A DNA stretch of 64,000 nt from Nymphaea colorata (taxonomy: Eukaryota; Streptophyta; Magnoliopsida; Nymphaeales; Nymphaeaceae): assembly GCF_008831285.2 (NCBI RefSeq), contig NC_045143.1, forward strand, positions 18,565,655 to 18,629,654, read 5' to 3'. Position 1 is the first letter of the stretch, and the number at the start of each line of letters is the position of its first letter. Under the pieces are notes generated by a model, which was not told where the DNA came from, did not search any database, and was given only the letters and a program-made list of their open reading frames with translations. Both the position numbers and the translations under genes were made by a program. Below, piece by piece: positions 22,801-33,171 of the stretch.

Positions 22801-25800
22801 TCTCTCGTGAGACAACCATGACCGGAGTACATCAACATCATTAATAGCACTTAATCATTTTTTATCACAATCTGAAGCACACAGATAAGAGCATTTTATT
22901 GTGCACAATTGCATATTATGAATCCAATGGTGTAATAATTAGACCAAGATCAGTATACCAAAAAAAAAAGGAATTATTAGCTATGGAAAAAAGTCCTAGA
23001 AACATAAAGGTATGGGGTGATAAAGAACAAGCTTAGTGATAATTGAAGTGATGAGTTAGAAAACTTTTCTTATGCCCTTATAGGAGATTGAATAAAATAT
23101 ATTTCCTAAAGTAATCCATTTAAAGTCTTAAAGAAGACCTGTGAGCAGCACCAAGAAATATGATTAACATTTCTTCATATTTTAGGCACCTTAGAATGAT
23201 TCCACCTAAAAGGTATAATGTCAGTAACTTGGCACAGATTGAACACATCAGAAGCTGGTGTAGCTTTATGACAAACTACCAGTATATTGTTGTCTATGTA
23301 ATACCTATCTTGACCAAAAAATTAGACCTGAATACAGTAAATCAGGAAAAGATGTGACTAAGACTTGAAGGAAGAAAGGCCCAACTTAAGATGCATGCCC
23401 TGCTTCCACATTCAAGTATTCGCATAGGAACCTCCCAATTGATGTTGCATTGATGATGGTGGTCACAATCATTGTGGGCATGCATTTCCTTGTTGGATCA
23501 TGCAAAAACTAACAGAATGAAAATGTAAGTCTTATGCTTTCTGTAGTTAATCTTTTAGGAACGTGTGACCTTGTATTTTTCAGTGCTCATTTTATCCTTA
23601 CCAATTTCTCCCTTCTATCAACAGAAAAATGCTGTCCAATTATTAGTTATTTATCTGTATATCATGCTCATATCAATTAATCTGAAATAATCCCATTACA
23701 GATTCTATGTACATAAGTAGGGTTGTGGCTCAACGCAGTTTGACTAGTGAAATATTGTTTGATTCCATGTAGTGGGCTAAGAGAGCATTGTTCGGCTTGT
23801 TAATCAACACAAAACAACAAGTATGGACAAAGGCTGCTTCTCTTCAATTGGCTCATATAGGCTCTATGACAAAATGGGTGCAGGAAGTGGGGTGCAAGTG
23901 CTGGTTCTGATGCAGGTGTGGCACTTTTTGAAAAGCACTTGGATGTGGGTGCGGCAAGTGTATGTGTGTAAGCATCTCCACATGATAAAGTATAGACTTC
24001 TACATTATACATACATCATAAGCATGTATTCTACATTTTATGAATTTATTACTTATTTTAAGTGTGCATTATGTTTCTTAATACAGCTTTTACACATCTA
24101 GGTGCAGGAATGTGAACAGATATACATTAGTAGATGTGGACAACAGTGAGGGATCTGATCAATTTGATCAGATGACTGACAGATGTACCACATCAAAAGT
24201 AATTTTAAGAAATCAAACTGCTGGCTATCATCCACTTTTTTGAAAAAAAAAAAAAATTGCTGTTGATGTGGCAGGCCATATGCACTTGCATTTTAATGTT
24301 TGCTCTACAGCCTTGTCATATGATACAAAACAAGCTTCCTCGGAATATTTCGGGAAGCGCCAAACAGGATTTTATTTAAGTGCATCAACACAGAACATAC
24401 TCCCAAAGGATGCTTTTTTCCACATATGCTGATGTAAATGATGGACAAAATGCTGCTGCAAAAATGTTTTTAGCATGGTAAGGAACTCAACTGCATATTC
24501 ACCTATTCCCAAGGCCAGGGAACAGATAATGGGCCATTGCAACCAAGTAAAATGTGTTTTGACAATCTGTCAAAATAGTTTAGTGAGATTGATCCATCAT
24601 TTACAATGATCTTGGCTTCACATTCTCGACCACTGTAGCTAACGTGCACCTAAGTGCTCATCTAGGCACTGGCCAGTAGCCTAGATGTCTAGCTAAGGCA
24701 CCTAGGTGGTACACAAGAAAAAAGATACTGTTTTCGTAATTGTTTCGTTTATTTTTTATTTATTTAATCTCCAATATATTGATTGAGGTGGAGTGTTTTC
24801 AAACACCCACTCACCCCCCCCCCCCCCCCACCCAACCACCCAAAAAAGAAGAAAAAGAAATCACCCAATTTCCCTGATAACCTTCTTTATCTTATTCCCC
24901 CTTTTTCTTATGTTGAATAGGATCAGCAAGGCCACATTTACTACATAGCTCTTCTCTGGGTGGATCAAGAAGAATGTCTTAAATGCCAAGAGCTTGGTAC
25001 TCGTGTTTCCATTGCCATGAAATTGATATGATAGGTAGACTTTCTTGGAAGACCATAGTGAGGCATCTATGTGGTTTTACTTTTCCACCAAACAGCAAGG
25101 GATGCATTAAATGTAGACATCCAGCACCTGCAAATTTTACCACACCTCATTGAAAAGAAAAAAGAGACTGGAAGATCATTGTCATATTATGAGAGCAAAT
25201 TGCAGTATCTATTTTTTAAGACAATACAGTGCACACATTATTCACGAAGAGAGAGAGGGAGAGTGAGGTAGATTATGCACTACATTGTCCACACTACTAC
25301 TGCACCATATGCGGCCAGCAAGAGTTCAGAAATTTGCAGTTTCAAGTTATTCCCTTAGTAATTGACAGGCTACACCTTTAAATCTAAGAAGGAATCAAAA
25401 GCTCAATACAATTTGTTTTTCTCCTTTAATCAATAATGCAGTGGAGTGTCTAGCTATGTCCATTGTCCAGAAGAAAAATTCAAGAACAAACTTTCCAAAT
25501 GAAATAGCCAAATAGGCACCTCATGTCATGGAATAAAAAGAATTATCATCAGGTGACCCAAGAAAATATTGCTTCCTATTACTAAACCCTAAGTTTGTGA
25601 TCAAACTCCAAAAGAAGCAGATCCCTCCTTCACTATACTGCTACTCAGAATGGAACAGGCCACCATGCTTAATCATAAGCATCTCATACAGATGAATAAT
25701 GATAAAAATAATAATGACAACCAGTTCAAGCTGCGCCCAGAAAAATGTCCAACTCTTTTACATGTTTCTATTCGAAGGTGTTACCTTCATCAGGGTCCTC

Positions 25801-26538
25801 CTTAACAAGGGACATGCTTTCTGCAGTTGGGATCCTTCCTTCAACAGTTACAAAGAAAAAGTATTTTGGTTCTCTGTTCACCAATGACAAGGTCTGATAC
25901 ATCATCCCCTACTGTAAGAAAGTTTAAATATCTGGCAATAATTTCATAAAGAGAACATCCCCAACACATTCCCGTCCGTAGGCTAAACCAACACATACTT
26001 GAACAGCAGAAAAATAACACAAATAAATCAGGAAAACACTTTTTTTAACCGCAAACTTCAGGATTGGCGGAAAAAAGAAAACAAACTCAGGTCCATTTTA
26101 TCATCATTCTAAGGAATTCTCAGAAAGGGAATATAAGAAAAGAGAAGGGCTCATGAGAACTATTTCCGTTCCTGGCAAAACATCCACCACTCGCACCATG
26201 CTAAATCTGAAAACCGGACACAGAACCAATTTGATATACATGTCAAGAAAGAAAGAGCAACTATTTCCGATTAAAAAAAAAACGGCCATTCCAACCATGG
26301 TAAAACCGAAAACCAGGGCAACCAATTCGGAAACATCTTCTTCTCTCAATCCTAATCATTTCCAGTTACTTGATTGCCCCCAAGATCCAACTCCCATGAG
26401 AAAACTTTCATCAGAGATAAATCACAATGATTCCCGTAACCACTCATTGCTAGCAAACGCAGAAATGAACAAGAGCCAGATCTTACATCTAAGAAGAGAC
26501 AAAACATCAGGAACCAAACGACCAACACAGTTTGGGGG

Positions 26539-26575
<37 letters not shown>

Positions 26576-26999
26576 TACATTGTTGGCAGAATCTCTGCTC
26601 CATACCCGCAACGATGACCTTGGGAGACTTGGAGTGCATGCCACACACCTTGTGCCTGCAGTAATAGGCCTTAGAGCCGGTAAGGTCTGCCTTGCAGCCC
26701 TCAACCTGACACCTCGGAGGCTGCCCGCCCTGCAGCACTCCTCTGGCCCGCTTAGGCGGCGCCGGAATCGCCACCAAGGAGGTCCCGGAAAGGCACCTCG
26801 GCTTGGTTGTGGCAGCTCCTGCACCCCCATCCTGGAAGTAGGTCCTCTTGCCAAGCTTCAGCCCGTCGATCGGTGACGAAGAAGCGGCGCCTGCGCCGGC
26901 AGCGGCAGCAGCGGCAGCAGCAGCACCAGAGACGCCATTGCCAAGATGCCGACCATCATCACCACCGTCCTCCCTCTCCTTCACAGCCCGAAGGTCCAT
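19119..26999 (-). CDS. SPL: SPL transcription factor (SPL9/SPL15/OsSPL14 type), three exons
   Basis: Coding exons on the minus strand are 26999-26572, 20103-19967 and 19849-19119, joined in frame to 431 residues plus stop. The product is a predicted nuclear transcription factor that binds GTAC-core elements. The SBP domain spans about residues 95-171. Its first zinc site is C97, C102, C119, H122 and its second is C138, C141, H145, C157. The bipartite nuclear signal K154-K170 reads [18 protein letters not shown] run of nine alanines lies at 26-34. The domain sequence ([38 protein letters not shown]) and the downstream YGRF and VDFTFPK segments best fit the SPL9/SPL15/OsSPL14 clade, from memory. 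The split of the SBP domain after CSR is the usual intron position. Exon 3 carries a miR156 site. The first intron is 6.5 kb, which seems long for this clade. In this family these proteins control phase change and branching. Confidence 0.93.
19554..19573 (-). promoter_or_regulatory. miR156/157 target site in SPL exon 3
   Basis: The minus strand carries the 20-nt sequence encoding ALSLLS (codons 281-287). It matches, base for base, the target motif I know from SPL mRNAs (GTGCTCTCTCTC followed by TTCTGTCA). Known biology: miR156 cleaves or represses such transcripts in juvenile tissue. The position in the last coding exon downstream of the SBP domain is the usual one. Confidence 0.93.
19967..20103 (-). 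CDS. SPL: SPL exon 2 (second half of SBP domain)
   Basis: The acceptor ACACAG ends at 20104 and the donor GT is at 19966-19965. The 137-bp exon encodes [20 protein letters not shown] followed by [20 protein letters not shown], carrying the second zinc ligands and the nuclear localisation signal. The frame joins both neighbours without a stop. Confidence 0.93.
24814..24829. repeat. Poly-C homopolymer
   Basis: A run of about 16 cytosines in SPL intron 1, followed by a C/A-rich stretch to 24842. Confidence 0.95.
26534..26570. repeat. (GA)n/(CT)n microsatellite directly at the SPL intron 1 donor
   Basis: On the coding (minus) strand the exon ends ...TGTAGCAG and the intron starts GTCTCTCTCT, continuing as a CT repeat to about 26534 and then a poly-C run. 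The microsatellite therefore begins inside the 5' splice site and replaces the usual +3 to +6 consensus with CTCT. Confidence 0.95.
26572..26999 (-). CDS. SPL: SPL exon 1 (N-terminus and first half of SBP domain)
   Basis: The ATG at 26999-26997 is the first in frame and opens [10 protein letters not shown]. The exon holds a nine-Ala run, a KRTYF segment and the first zinc site C97/C102/C119/H122, plus C138 and C141 of the second. It is 428 bp long and ends two bases into the Arg143 codon, consistent with the known SPL splice position after CSR. Confidence 0.93.
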
Positions 27000-27047
27000 G
27001 ACGACGGGTGGTGGTCCGAAATGTGGCCTTCTGGCGCCGCCGCTGCC

Positions 27048-27070
27048 GCTGCTGCTGCTGCTGCTGCTGC
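27048..27070. repeat. (CTG/CAG)n repeat in the SPL 5' leader
   Basis: Seven to eight CTG units on the plus strand (CAG/GCA on the coding strand), about 50-70 bp upstream of the SPL ATG, so probably in the 5' UTR. Confidence 0.9.
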
Positions 27071-27436
27071 TTCACTCCCAACACCACCACCACCCCTTCA
27101 GCACTACCAACTTTAAAAAGGTGTCTGTCTCCCCTGTCTCCGCGTGCGCCCGCACAGCCGTGTGAAGAAGGGGCGGTGCGATGAGGCTACAGCGAGCATC
27201 AAGGATATGATGAAAAGAAAGGATTTGTAAGGAAGGATAAGAGACGGCTGCACTCCGGTCACGGCCTCTGCGTGTGCCTTCTGAGCGCGCGCGAACGCGT
27301 CATGCATGTTGCAGATGCACAAGAGAAGGAGAGAGCGCGAGTCCTGGTTGGTTACAGGAGAAGTCAGGGGAGAAGTCAGAAGAGTGCTGTGATATGCTGT
27401 GATACGTGTGAAGAAGTGGGGAGAGTGGGGACCGTG

Positions 27437-27477
27437 GGATTCGAACCAGAGGCCACTTTCAGAGTCCGACTTTGGTA
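27437..27477 (-). other. Pol III A-box/B-box-like pair, possible SINE head
   Basis: The minus strand reads TACCAAAGTCGG (27477-27466), which matches the A-box consensus at 11 of 12 positions, and GGTTCGAATCC (27447-27437), a perfect B box. Only 18 bp separate them, too short for a tRNA, and no cloverleaf can be folded: the T-stem fails. It may be the head of a tRNA-derived SINE, or chance. Confidence 0.3.
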
Positions 27478-28114
27478 GTACTGTGATTTCTTACTATTTA
27501 AGGGGTGGAAATGGGAGCTCAATGTGGAGACAATTGTACTTTGTGCCGATGTTCGATAATTGCGTCCTTTAGATCAGAGATCGGACCACAGTCGCCAAAG
27601 AGGCTGTTGCCTGTTGTCCAATTGTCGCTTATCTTTGGATCGAATCCCCATACAAATTCTGAGAGATCCAAATGCTGGATCCACTGTCTCGCTCTTGACC
27701 TGTGGCTCTTTTTCTCCATAAGCTTTTCATTTTCATTTCTTCTGTTTTCCTGTCCTTCTCTATTCCGTTACTTGCTTTTGTTCTCAGTTTTAGACACGAC
27801 ATTCACGGCACTGAAATCATGTCAGAGGCTTGGTTTATTGCCAACCATTAATGGCTGGCCATTAAGGTTTTAAGTTTATTAAAGCCCTTAGGTGGGCTAA
27901 TTTAAGGCTTGCCAAATTTTAGGTTTGTCCGGCCTAGCCCATTGTCCAGCCTTACGTCTAACTTTCTTCTCCTTTTTCACTTTATATATCAATTCTTTCA
28001 TTACGCCATCTCCTTGTCGTACCCGGTACAATTAGTCCTGGCTGTCTGATCTGTTTACATTGGACGACCGTCTTTCCATGTCCCCTCTCTCTCCTCGCCG
28101 GCATACACCGGATG

Positions 28115-28252
28115 TGTTAGAGTACTTAACTAGCAACGAGACTCATCAAGAAGTACAACTAGCACCCAGCTGTCTGCTTATGCTCCAGTCTCCACCACTC
28201 TCTTGTATACACTGTATAAATATGCACACAAATCAAAAGTAATTATTATTAG
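28115..28252 (+). repeat. 5' LTR of the 28-kb copia element
   Basis: It starts TGTTAGAGTACTTAAC and ends near TTATTATTAG, and pairs with 32508-32650. The sequence after it does not give an obvious initiator-tRNA primer site. Confidence 0.85.
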
Positions 28253-28539
28253 GCATTTGAGAAGAACGATCCCCAAGGACGTGATCAAGCACTGAGAGGA
28301 AGATAACTGATTGAAGCTCAAAGTACAGAGTCTCCCGAAGCTTTAGAGATGGTAGAAGCAGGGAACATCTCACACCCTACCATAGGAAGTTCCTCAAATC
28401 AGGTATAGAACATGAGAACTTTTGTGAAAGAACCTGATCTTGCTCTTAAAATCACGACGACTCCTCTAACATCTTGTGGACAAAGTCAGCGAGCCTCTAC
28501 TTATGTGGAAAATCCAAACTAGATATGTCAACGGCAAGA

Positions 28540-29330
28540 TGATAGCTTCTTCGAAAAATGATCCTACATACGAGGAGTGGGAAGTGAATGACAGGATCGT
28601 CATGTCTCTTGGCCTCTCAACTCCATGCAAGCACCTATAGCTGAAGGGTACTTGTTTTTAGACTCGGCTAACGAGTTGAGGGATTTCTTGTCAGAAATCT
28701 ATGGTGAGAAGCAAAATCTCGCCTGGGTCTACCAGCTACAACAGGAGATCGGAAAAGCTACAAAGGCAGAGCGTCCATTTCACCTATATCTAAGTAATCG
28801 CAAGGGAATGTGGGATAAGCTTCAACAACATCGTCCACTAAATCCTGATATAGACGTTTTAAAACAACGAACTGAGGAAGGCAAGGTCTCCAAACTCCTT
28901 GCTGGCCTAGGGCAGGAATATGAAGGGTTTTGAATCCAAATATTAATCACTCACCCAATGCCATCATTCAACAGCATATGCTCCATTATCCAGAGGGAAG
29001 AGACGAGACAAAAGGTGATGAAAGAAGAAGGAGAAAAACTTAAGCAAGAAGCTATGATTCCTCAAGAACGAATGGCATTCAAGTCCGAGCTAAGGGAACG
29101 CAAATTTATCGAAAAGTGTAGACGTTGGCAACAAAATCAAAGGGAAAACACCATTAAAGTGTACCTACTGCAAAAAGGTGGGACACACAAAGGAGAGGTG
29201 TTGGAACCTCCATGAATGTCCATCTAGAGGCAGAGGCCCAAGATTCTCAAACCAGAGGGACAATATTGTAGCTGAGCTCACAAGATTTCTGAAACAAGTT
29301 ACCAAATCTAACCTGGTGACGAACTGTTGA
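28540..29330 (+). pseudogene. Copia gag with zinc knuckle, frameshifted
   Basis: A frame at 28625-28933 encodes a gag of the UBN2 type (LDSANELRDFLSEIYGEKQN, then HLYLSNRKGMWDKLQQH). A second piece follows at 28958-29215 (PSFNSICSIIQREE). In another frame at about 29158-29205 the zinc knuckle reads CTYCKKVGHTKERC, spaced C-x2-C-x4-H-x4-C, followed by CWNLHECP and an Arg/Gly-rich patch. At least two frameshifts separate these pieces, so no capsid protein could be made. Confidence 0.8.
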
Positions 29331-29369
29331 ACCATGCACTGAAAGAGGTGATCCTAAAACCTTCCTGAA

Positions 29370-30290
29370 ATAATAAAATTTGTACAAATGGATACTTGAT
29401 AGTGGAGCTATTGATCACAACTTCTATGAGAAACTACCTATTTCAATTTCTGATAGTTCATCTATGCCAGTTAAGGGTCATTGAAAGTTGTTCATTACTG
29501 ACGACTGTTCACTAGATAACGTGATATATGTTCCAAAACTTACCACCGATCTGATTTCGATCAGTAAACTGACCAGGGAACTAAACTGCTATGTTGTGTT
29601 TGATAAAGAGAGAGTGATCTTGCTGGACCACAAGAATTTGAAGATTATTGGTGAAGGGACGGAGGATAAAGGCCTTTACACAATAAAGTTCAACCCAAAG
29701 ACAGCACTCAGTGCAACTACTCTTAAAGAACATGCCAAGTTGTGGCACTATCACATGGGGCATCCGTCAAATAAGGTTCTTAGGACCATGTTTCCAAAGT
29801 TGAAAATAAACATACATAGTTGTGAAGCCTATACTCTAGCAAAGATGTCCTGGTTACCTTTTCTTAATTATGATAGTTCAAGTGAACCATGCTTTGAGAT
29901 TGTACACTTAGATGTACGGGTCCAGCACCTGTAGATGCGTGGACAAGTTACAGATACTTTCTGATCTTTGTGGACGACAAGTCCAAAAATACTTGGGTAT
30001 GCTTTCTAAATAAGTGGAGTGAAGTACTTCATTTCTTCAAGTAGCTTGTGCAACTTGTTGGCTGCCAATTCAACAAGAAAATAAAAGTCCTTTGTTCTGA
30101 CAATTGGGGAACATTTGTGAACACAAAATTCGATGACTTATGTAAAGGAAGTGGAATATTACAACCGACTATGTGTCCAGGCACCAGACAACAAAATGGG
30201 ATATGTGAGAGAAAAAAAAAGACACATACTAAATTTAGTAAGGTCTATGTTTACCCAGATAAATGTTCCTAGCAAGTTTTGGCCATAAGC
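29370..30290 (+). pseudogene. Copia protease and integrase region, broken
   Basis: The protease motif WILDSGAIDH appears near 29383-29415. GAG-pre-integrase and the integrase zinc site lie in the 148-codon frame at 29488-29934: LWHYHMGHPSN supplies the two His, but the second Cys of the pair is changed (EAYTLAK instead of EACTLAK). The catalytic core follows in pieces: VDDKSKNTW, a CSDNWGTF segment in place of the usual SDNGGEF, and GTRQQNGICERK with the Glu-region motif. Frame changes at about 29934 and 30040 break it. Confidence 0.78.
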
Positions 30291-31900
30291 TGTAGCATTT
30301 GCCTTCTACCTAAAAAAGGGATTGTTAGTAGACAACTAGAATATAAATATCCATTGGAAATAGTGAATAAAAAAGCCATCAAATTAAATCACCTAAGAGT
30401 GTTTGGTTCCACTTGTTTTGTGCACCTGCAGGAACACATGAGGAACAAACTAGAGTGGGAACAAACTAGAGTGCAGAGCTGTGAAATGCTTATTTTTGGG
30501 TTTGACAAAAAAAGGTATAAATTCTTACAACCCAACACTGGGAAAATATGTTATTCCAGGGATGTCAAATTCATAGAAGAGCAACCATACTATCCATGTC
30601 TAGTCACAAACATCTTCATTCAGGAGGAGCAAATCACAAGACCAGTTCCTATTATTGGTGAAGAAGAACTACCTAATCTAAAGAGAGTAGTTGGTACAGA
30701 AACAGAGGTAAGAAATGACAGGCATAAAGCAGAAAATATCAGTCCTAAGACCAATTATGTAACAATGGGAACTGAGCAAAATATATAACCTGTCTACTTT
30801 AGCAGGTTAGGGAGAATTATCCGACAACCAGCTCATCTGAAAGACTTCTTCTACACTTATTATGCTCAGAAACTAATCTTTATAGCTGATTACATCCACA
30901 GTGAAGGATTGATAGAAAATTATTAGGCTTATCTCTCAAAGATATATTCAGAAAGAGAACCCCAAACCTATGATTATGAAGAAGCTAGATATGAAAAGAG
31001 TGATATAGGCAATGAATGAAGAACTAAGTGCCTTAGAGAAGAACCAGACGTGGCAATTAGTGACACTACTTATATGAAAGAAACCAATTGGTTGTCATTA
31101 GACATACAAAATTAAGTACAACAACAAAGGAGAAGTAGAAAGGTATAAGGCAAGGCTAGTGACTAAAGGCTATACACAAGTACACGGATTGGACTATCAT
31201 GAACATTTGCCCCTATAGGTAAAATGAATTCGCTTAGAACATTATTTTCGGTTGCTGCAATAAAAAAATGGCCTCTATATCAACTTGATGTGTAGAATGA
31301 ATTTTTTCATGGAGATTTACACGATGAAATTTATACGGGCTTACCACAAGGTCTACAAGTACAATCACAGTCTAAACTTCCACTAGTGTGCAAACTAAAA
31401 AAGTCCCTACATGGGCTGAAGCAGTCGCCTAGGGAATGGCTCTCTAAGTTAAGAAAAAAACTAGTAGAAGGTGGATTCAAAATGAGTGTGGCAGACAACT
31501 CAATTTTTCGTGTATAAGTAATGAAGGAAGCACAATAGTGGCTATATATGTGGATGATATAATAGCAACAGGGAACAACATTGACCATATTAAGAGAACA
31601 AAACAAGTGCTAAAAAAACATTTTGAAATCAAAGATCTCAAAATCCTACACTATTTGTTAGGAATTGAGGTAGCTCATTCTAAGAAAGGAGTGTTTATTT
31701 GTCAACGGAAATATACATTGGACCGCTTGAAAGATGCATGAATGACAGGCTCAAAGGCAACTGATAGTCTAATGGATGCAAATATAAATTGCTGAAAGAT
31801 GAAGTTAGATCTTTTCGAGGATGAAGGTAGCTATCAACGACTGATACGTCGGCTGGTATATCTAATAGCCACATGACTTGATATTACCTATGAAGTAATA
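30279..31900 (+). pseudogene. Copia integrase tail and reverse transcriptase, broken
   Basis: The frame 30279-30788 holds the segment after the integrase core (HLRVFGSTCFVHLQEH, then a LIFGFDKKRYKF block). Further frames carry reverse transcriptase landmarks: an ALEKNQTWQL-like stretch, an AVYVDDIIATGN segment at about 31540-31580 with the intact YVDD active site, and FEIKDLKILHYLLGIEV near 31622. Many stops and frame changes separate them. Confidence 0.8.
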
Positions 31901-31909
31901 GTCTAAGTC

Positions 31910-32490
31910 AGTTCATGCACAGTCCATGGCATCCACATCTGAAGCAGCACACGGAGTATTAAGGTACTTGAATAAAATACCAGCCCAAGGGATAGTAATA
32001 AAGAGGAGTTGTAAACTAGACATTGTAGGTTTTGCTGATGCAGATTGGGCAGATGATATGAATGATAGAAAGTCCACTTCAGAGTACTGTTGCTTTGTGG
32101 GTAACAACTTAGTATCTTGGAAAAGCAAGAAACAGAATGTGGTATCACGTTCTAGTACAGAATGAGAGTATAGGTCCATGGCATTGGTTGTTTGTGAGAC
32201 CATGTGGATCAAATATCTACTGAAGCACATGGGAATTCAACCAAAGGAAATGATAAAACTCATGTGCGACAAAAAAGCGCAATACATATTAGAAATAATC
32301 TTGTCTTCCATGAAAGAACAAAGCACATTGAAGTATATTGTCACTTCATTAGAGAAAAAATTCAATCAGGGATGATTAGCACCAAGCATGTTAGCAACAA
32401 ACAACAAACTGCAGATATCCTAACGAAAGCTGTAAGTAAATATGATTTCAATAACATAATAAACAAGTTGGGCACATATGATATATGATA
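31910..32490 (+). pseudogene. Copia RNase H, broken
   Basis: At 31926-32165 a frame encodes GFADADWADDMNDRKSTSEY and SWKSKKQNVVSRSSTE, then an in-frame stop where the family has AEY. The 3' part (HIEVYCHFIREKIQSG and QTADILTKAVS, 32204-32488) is in another frame. These are standard copia RNase H motifs next to the polypurine tract. Confidence 0.82.
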
Positions 32491-32507
32491 ACCAACTTGA
32501 GGGGGAA

Positions 32508-32650
32508 TGTTAGAGTACTCAAGAAGCAACCAGACTCATCGAGAAGTACAGCTATCACCCAGCTGTGTCTAGCTGTCTCTGCATATGCTCCACCACTCTT
32601 GTATATACACTGTACAAATATGCACACAAATCAAAAGTAATTATTATTAG
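32508..32650 (+). repeat. 3' LTR of the 28-kb copia element
   Basis: It starts TGTTAGAGTACTCAAG directly after the GA-rich polypurine tract and ends near TTATTATTAG. Compared with the 5' LTR it has a small insertion (TGTCTAGC region) and scattered substitutions. Confidence 0.85.
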
Positions 32651-32994
32651 TCGTTCCATGCATTGTGTTAAGCAAGCTTCCTCCACTCTTTTTTCTTTCT
32701 CTCGGCATTCTCTCTTTATCCCATTATGCCTGATAGGATGGTGGTCTTCTGATGCTTAAATCTCTTCCTCTCAAGCATGAGCATATCTCCCCAAACGTCA
32801 TCACTATCACTGTCTCGCAGCTTGTGGGCCTGTACTCGTTTGCAGCCCTAAGGTGAGCCATCTGCTGCTTTCTCTCCCTCGCTCACACTCTCTCAATCGC
32901 TTTCTCAATATTTCATGGTTTTTCAGACCTGACCTTTAGGTTCCCTTAGAACTAAACATGGATTATGTTTACATAAGGAGTGTGTAGCTTTTGT

Positions 32995-33011
32995 TTCTTC
33001 TTCTTCTTCTT

Positions 33012-33041
<30 letters not shown>
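32995..33041. repeat. (TTC)n microsatellite
   Basis: Fifteen or so uninterrupted TTC units. Confidence 0.95.
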
Positions 33042-33042
<1 letters not shown>

Positions 33043-33131
33043 GTTTGGTTTGTATTTTTCTTTAACAATTAGCAAGAAACTTGGAATAGCACAAAAATTG
33101 TTTGATAAATGCCTCTCTCTCCCCCCCCCCC

Positions 33132-33171
33132 TTTTTGTGTGTGTGTGTGTGTGTGTTTGTGTGTGTGTGTT
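33132..33171. repeat. (GT)n microsatellite
   Basis: A GT run with one TTT interruption, preceded by a poly-C and poly-T patch (33120-33135). Confidence 0.93.

Larger units (their letters stand above)
20104..26571 (-). other. SPL intron 1 (6.5 kb)
   Basis: Bounded by GT at 26571-26570 and AG at 20105-20104. It contains no retrotransposon or coding frame that I can recognise. It holds short low-complexity stretches: poly-A near 20497-20510 and 24246-24256, and poly-C at 24814-24829. The open frames inside look like chance. Long first introns in developmental regulators often hold regulatory sequence, but nothing specific is visible here. Confidence 0.85.
27000..28114 (-). promoter_or_regulatory. 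SPL 5' leader and upstream region, interrupted at 28115 by a copia element
   Basis: The sequence just upstream of the SPL ATG is GC-rich and carries a trinucleotide repeat at 27048-27070. A TTAAATA word on the minus strand near 27493-27500 could be a TATA-type box, but this is a guess. About 1.1 kb of unique sequence separates the start codon from the 5' LTR of the copia element at 28115. Confidence 0.4.
28115..32650 (+). mobile_element. 4.54-kb copia element with short LTRs, decayed
   Basis: Two direct repeats beginning TGTTAGAGTACT (28115-28252 and 32508-32650, about 140 bp each) bound a gag-pol region in plus orientation. A polypurine tract (CTTGAGGGGGAA, 32496-32507) abuts the 3' LTR. 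Gag, zinc knuckle, protease, integrase, reverse transcriptase and RNase H appear in copia order, all with stops or frameshifts. The two LTRs differ by several substitutions and small indels, so the insertion is not recent. I could not identify a clean 5-bp target duplication, because the 3' edges of the LTRs diverge after TTATTATTAG. It sits 1.1 kb upstream of the SPL start codon. Its gag resembles that of the truncated copia at 52.2-56.0 kb. Confidence 0.88.

Noticed and set aside
26104-26617. Open frames around the SPL exon 1 to intron 1 boundary
   Set aside because: They lie in the intron or are antisense shadows of exon 1 and the GA repeat.
27425-27480. tRNA gene, because of a perfect GGTTCGAATCC
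   Set aside because: The T-stem does not pair, the A-to-B-box spacing is too short and there is no acceptor stem.
27505-27873. 122-codon plus-strand frame upstream of SPL
   Set aside because: No known domain and no supporting signals; probably chance in promoter sequence.
32777-32851. Possible short first exon ending at a GTGAGC donor
   Set aside because: Only 25 codons, no recognisable homology and no partner exon found downstream.
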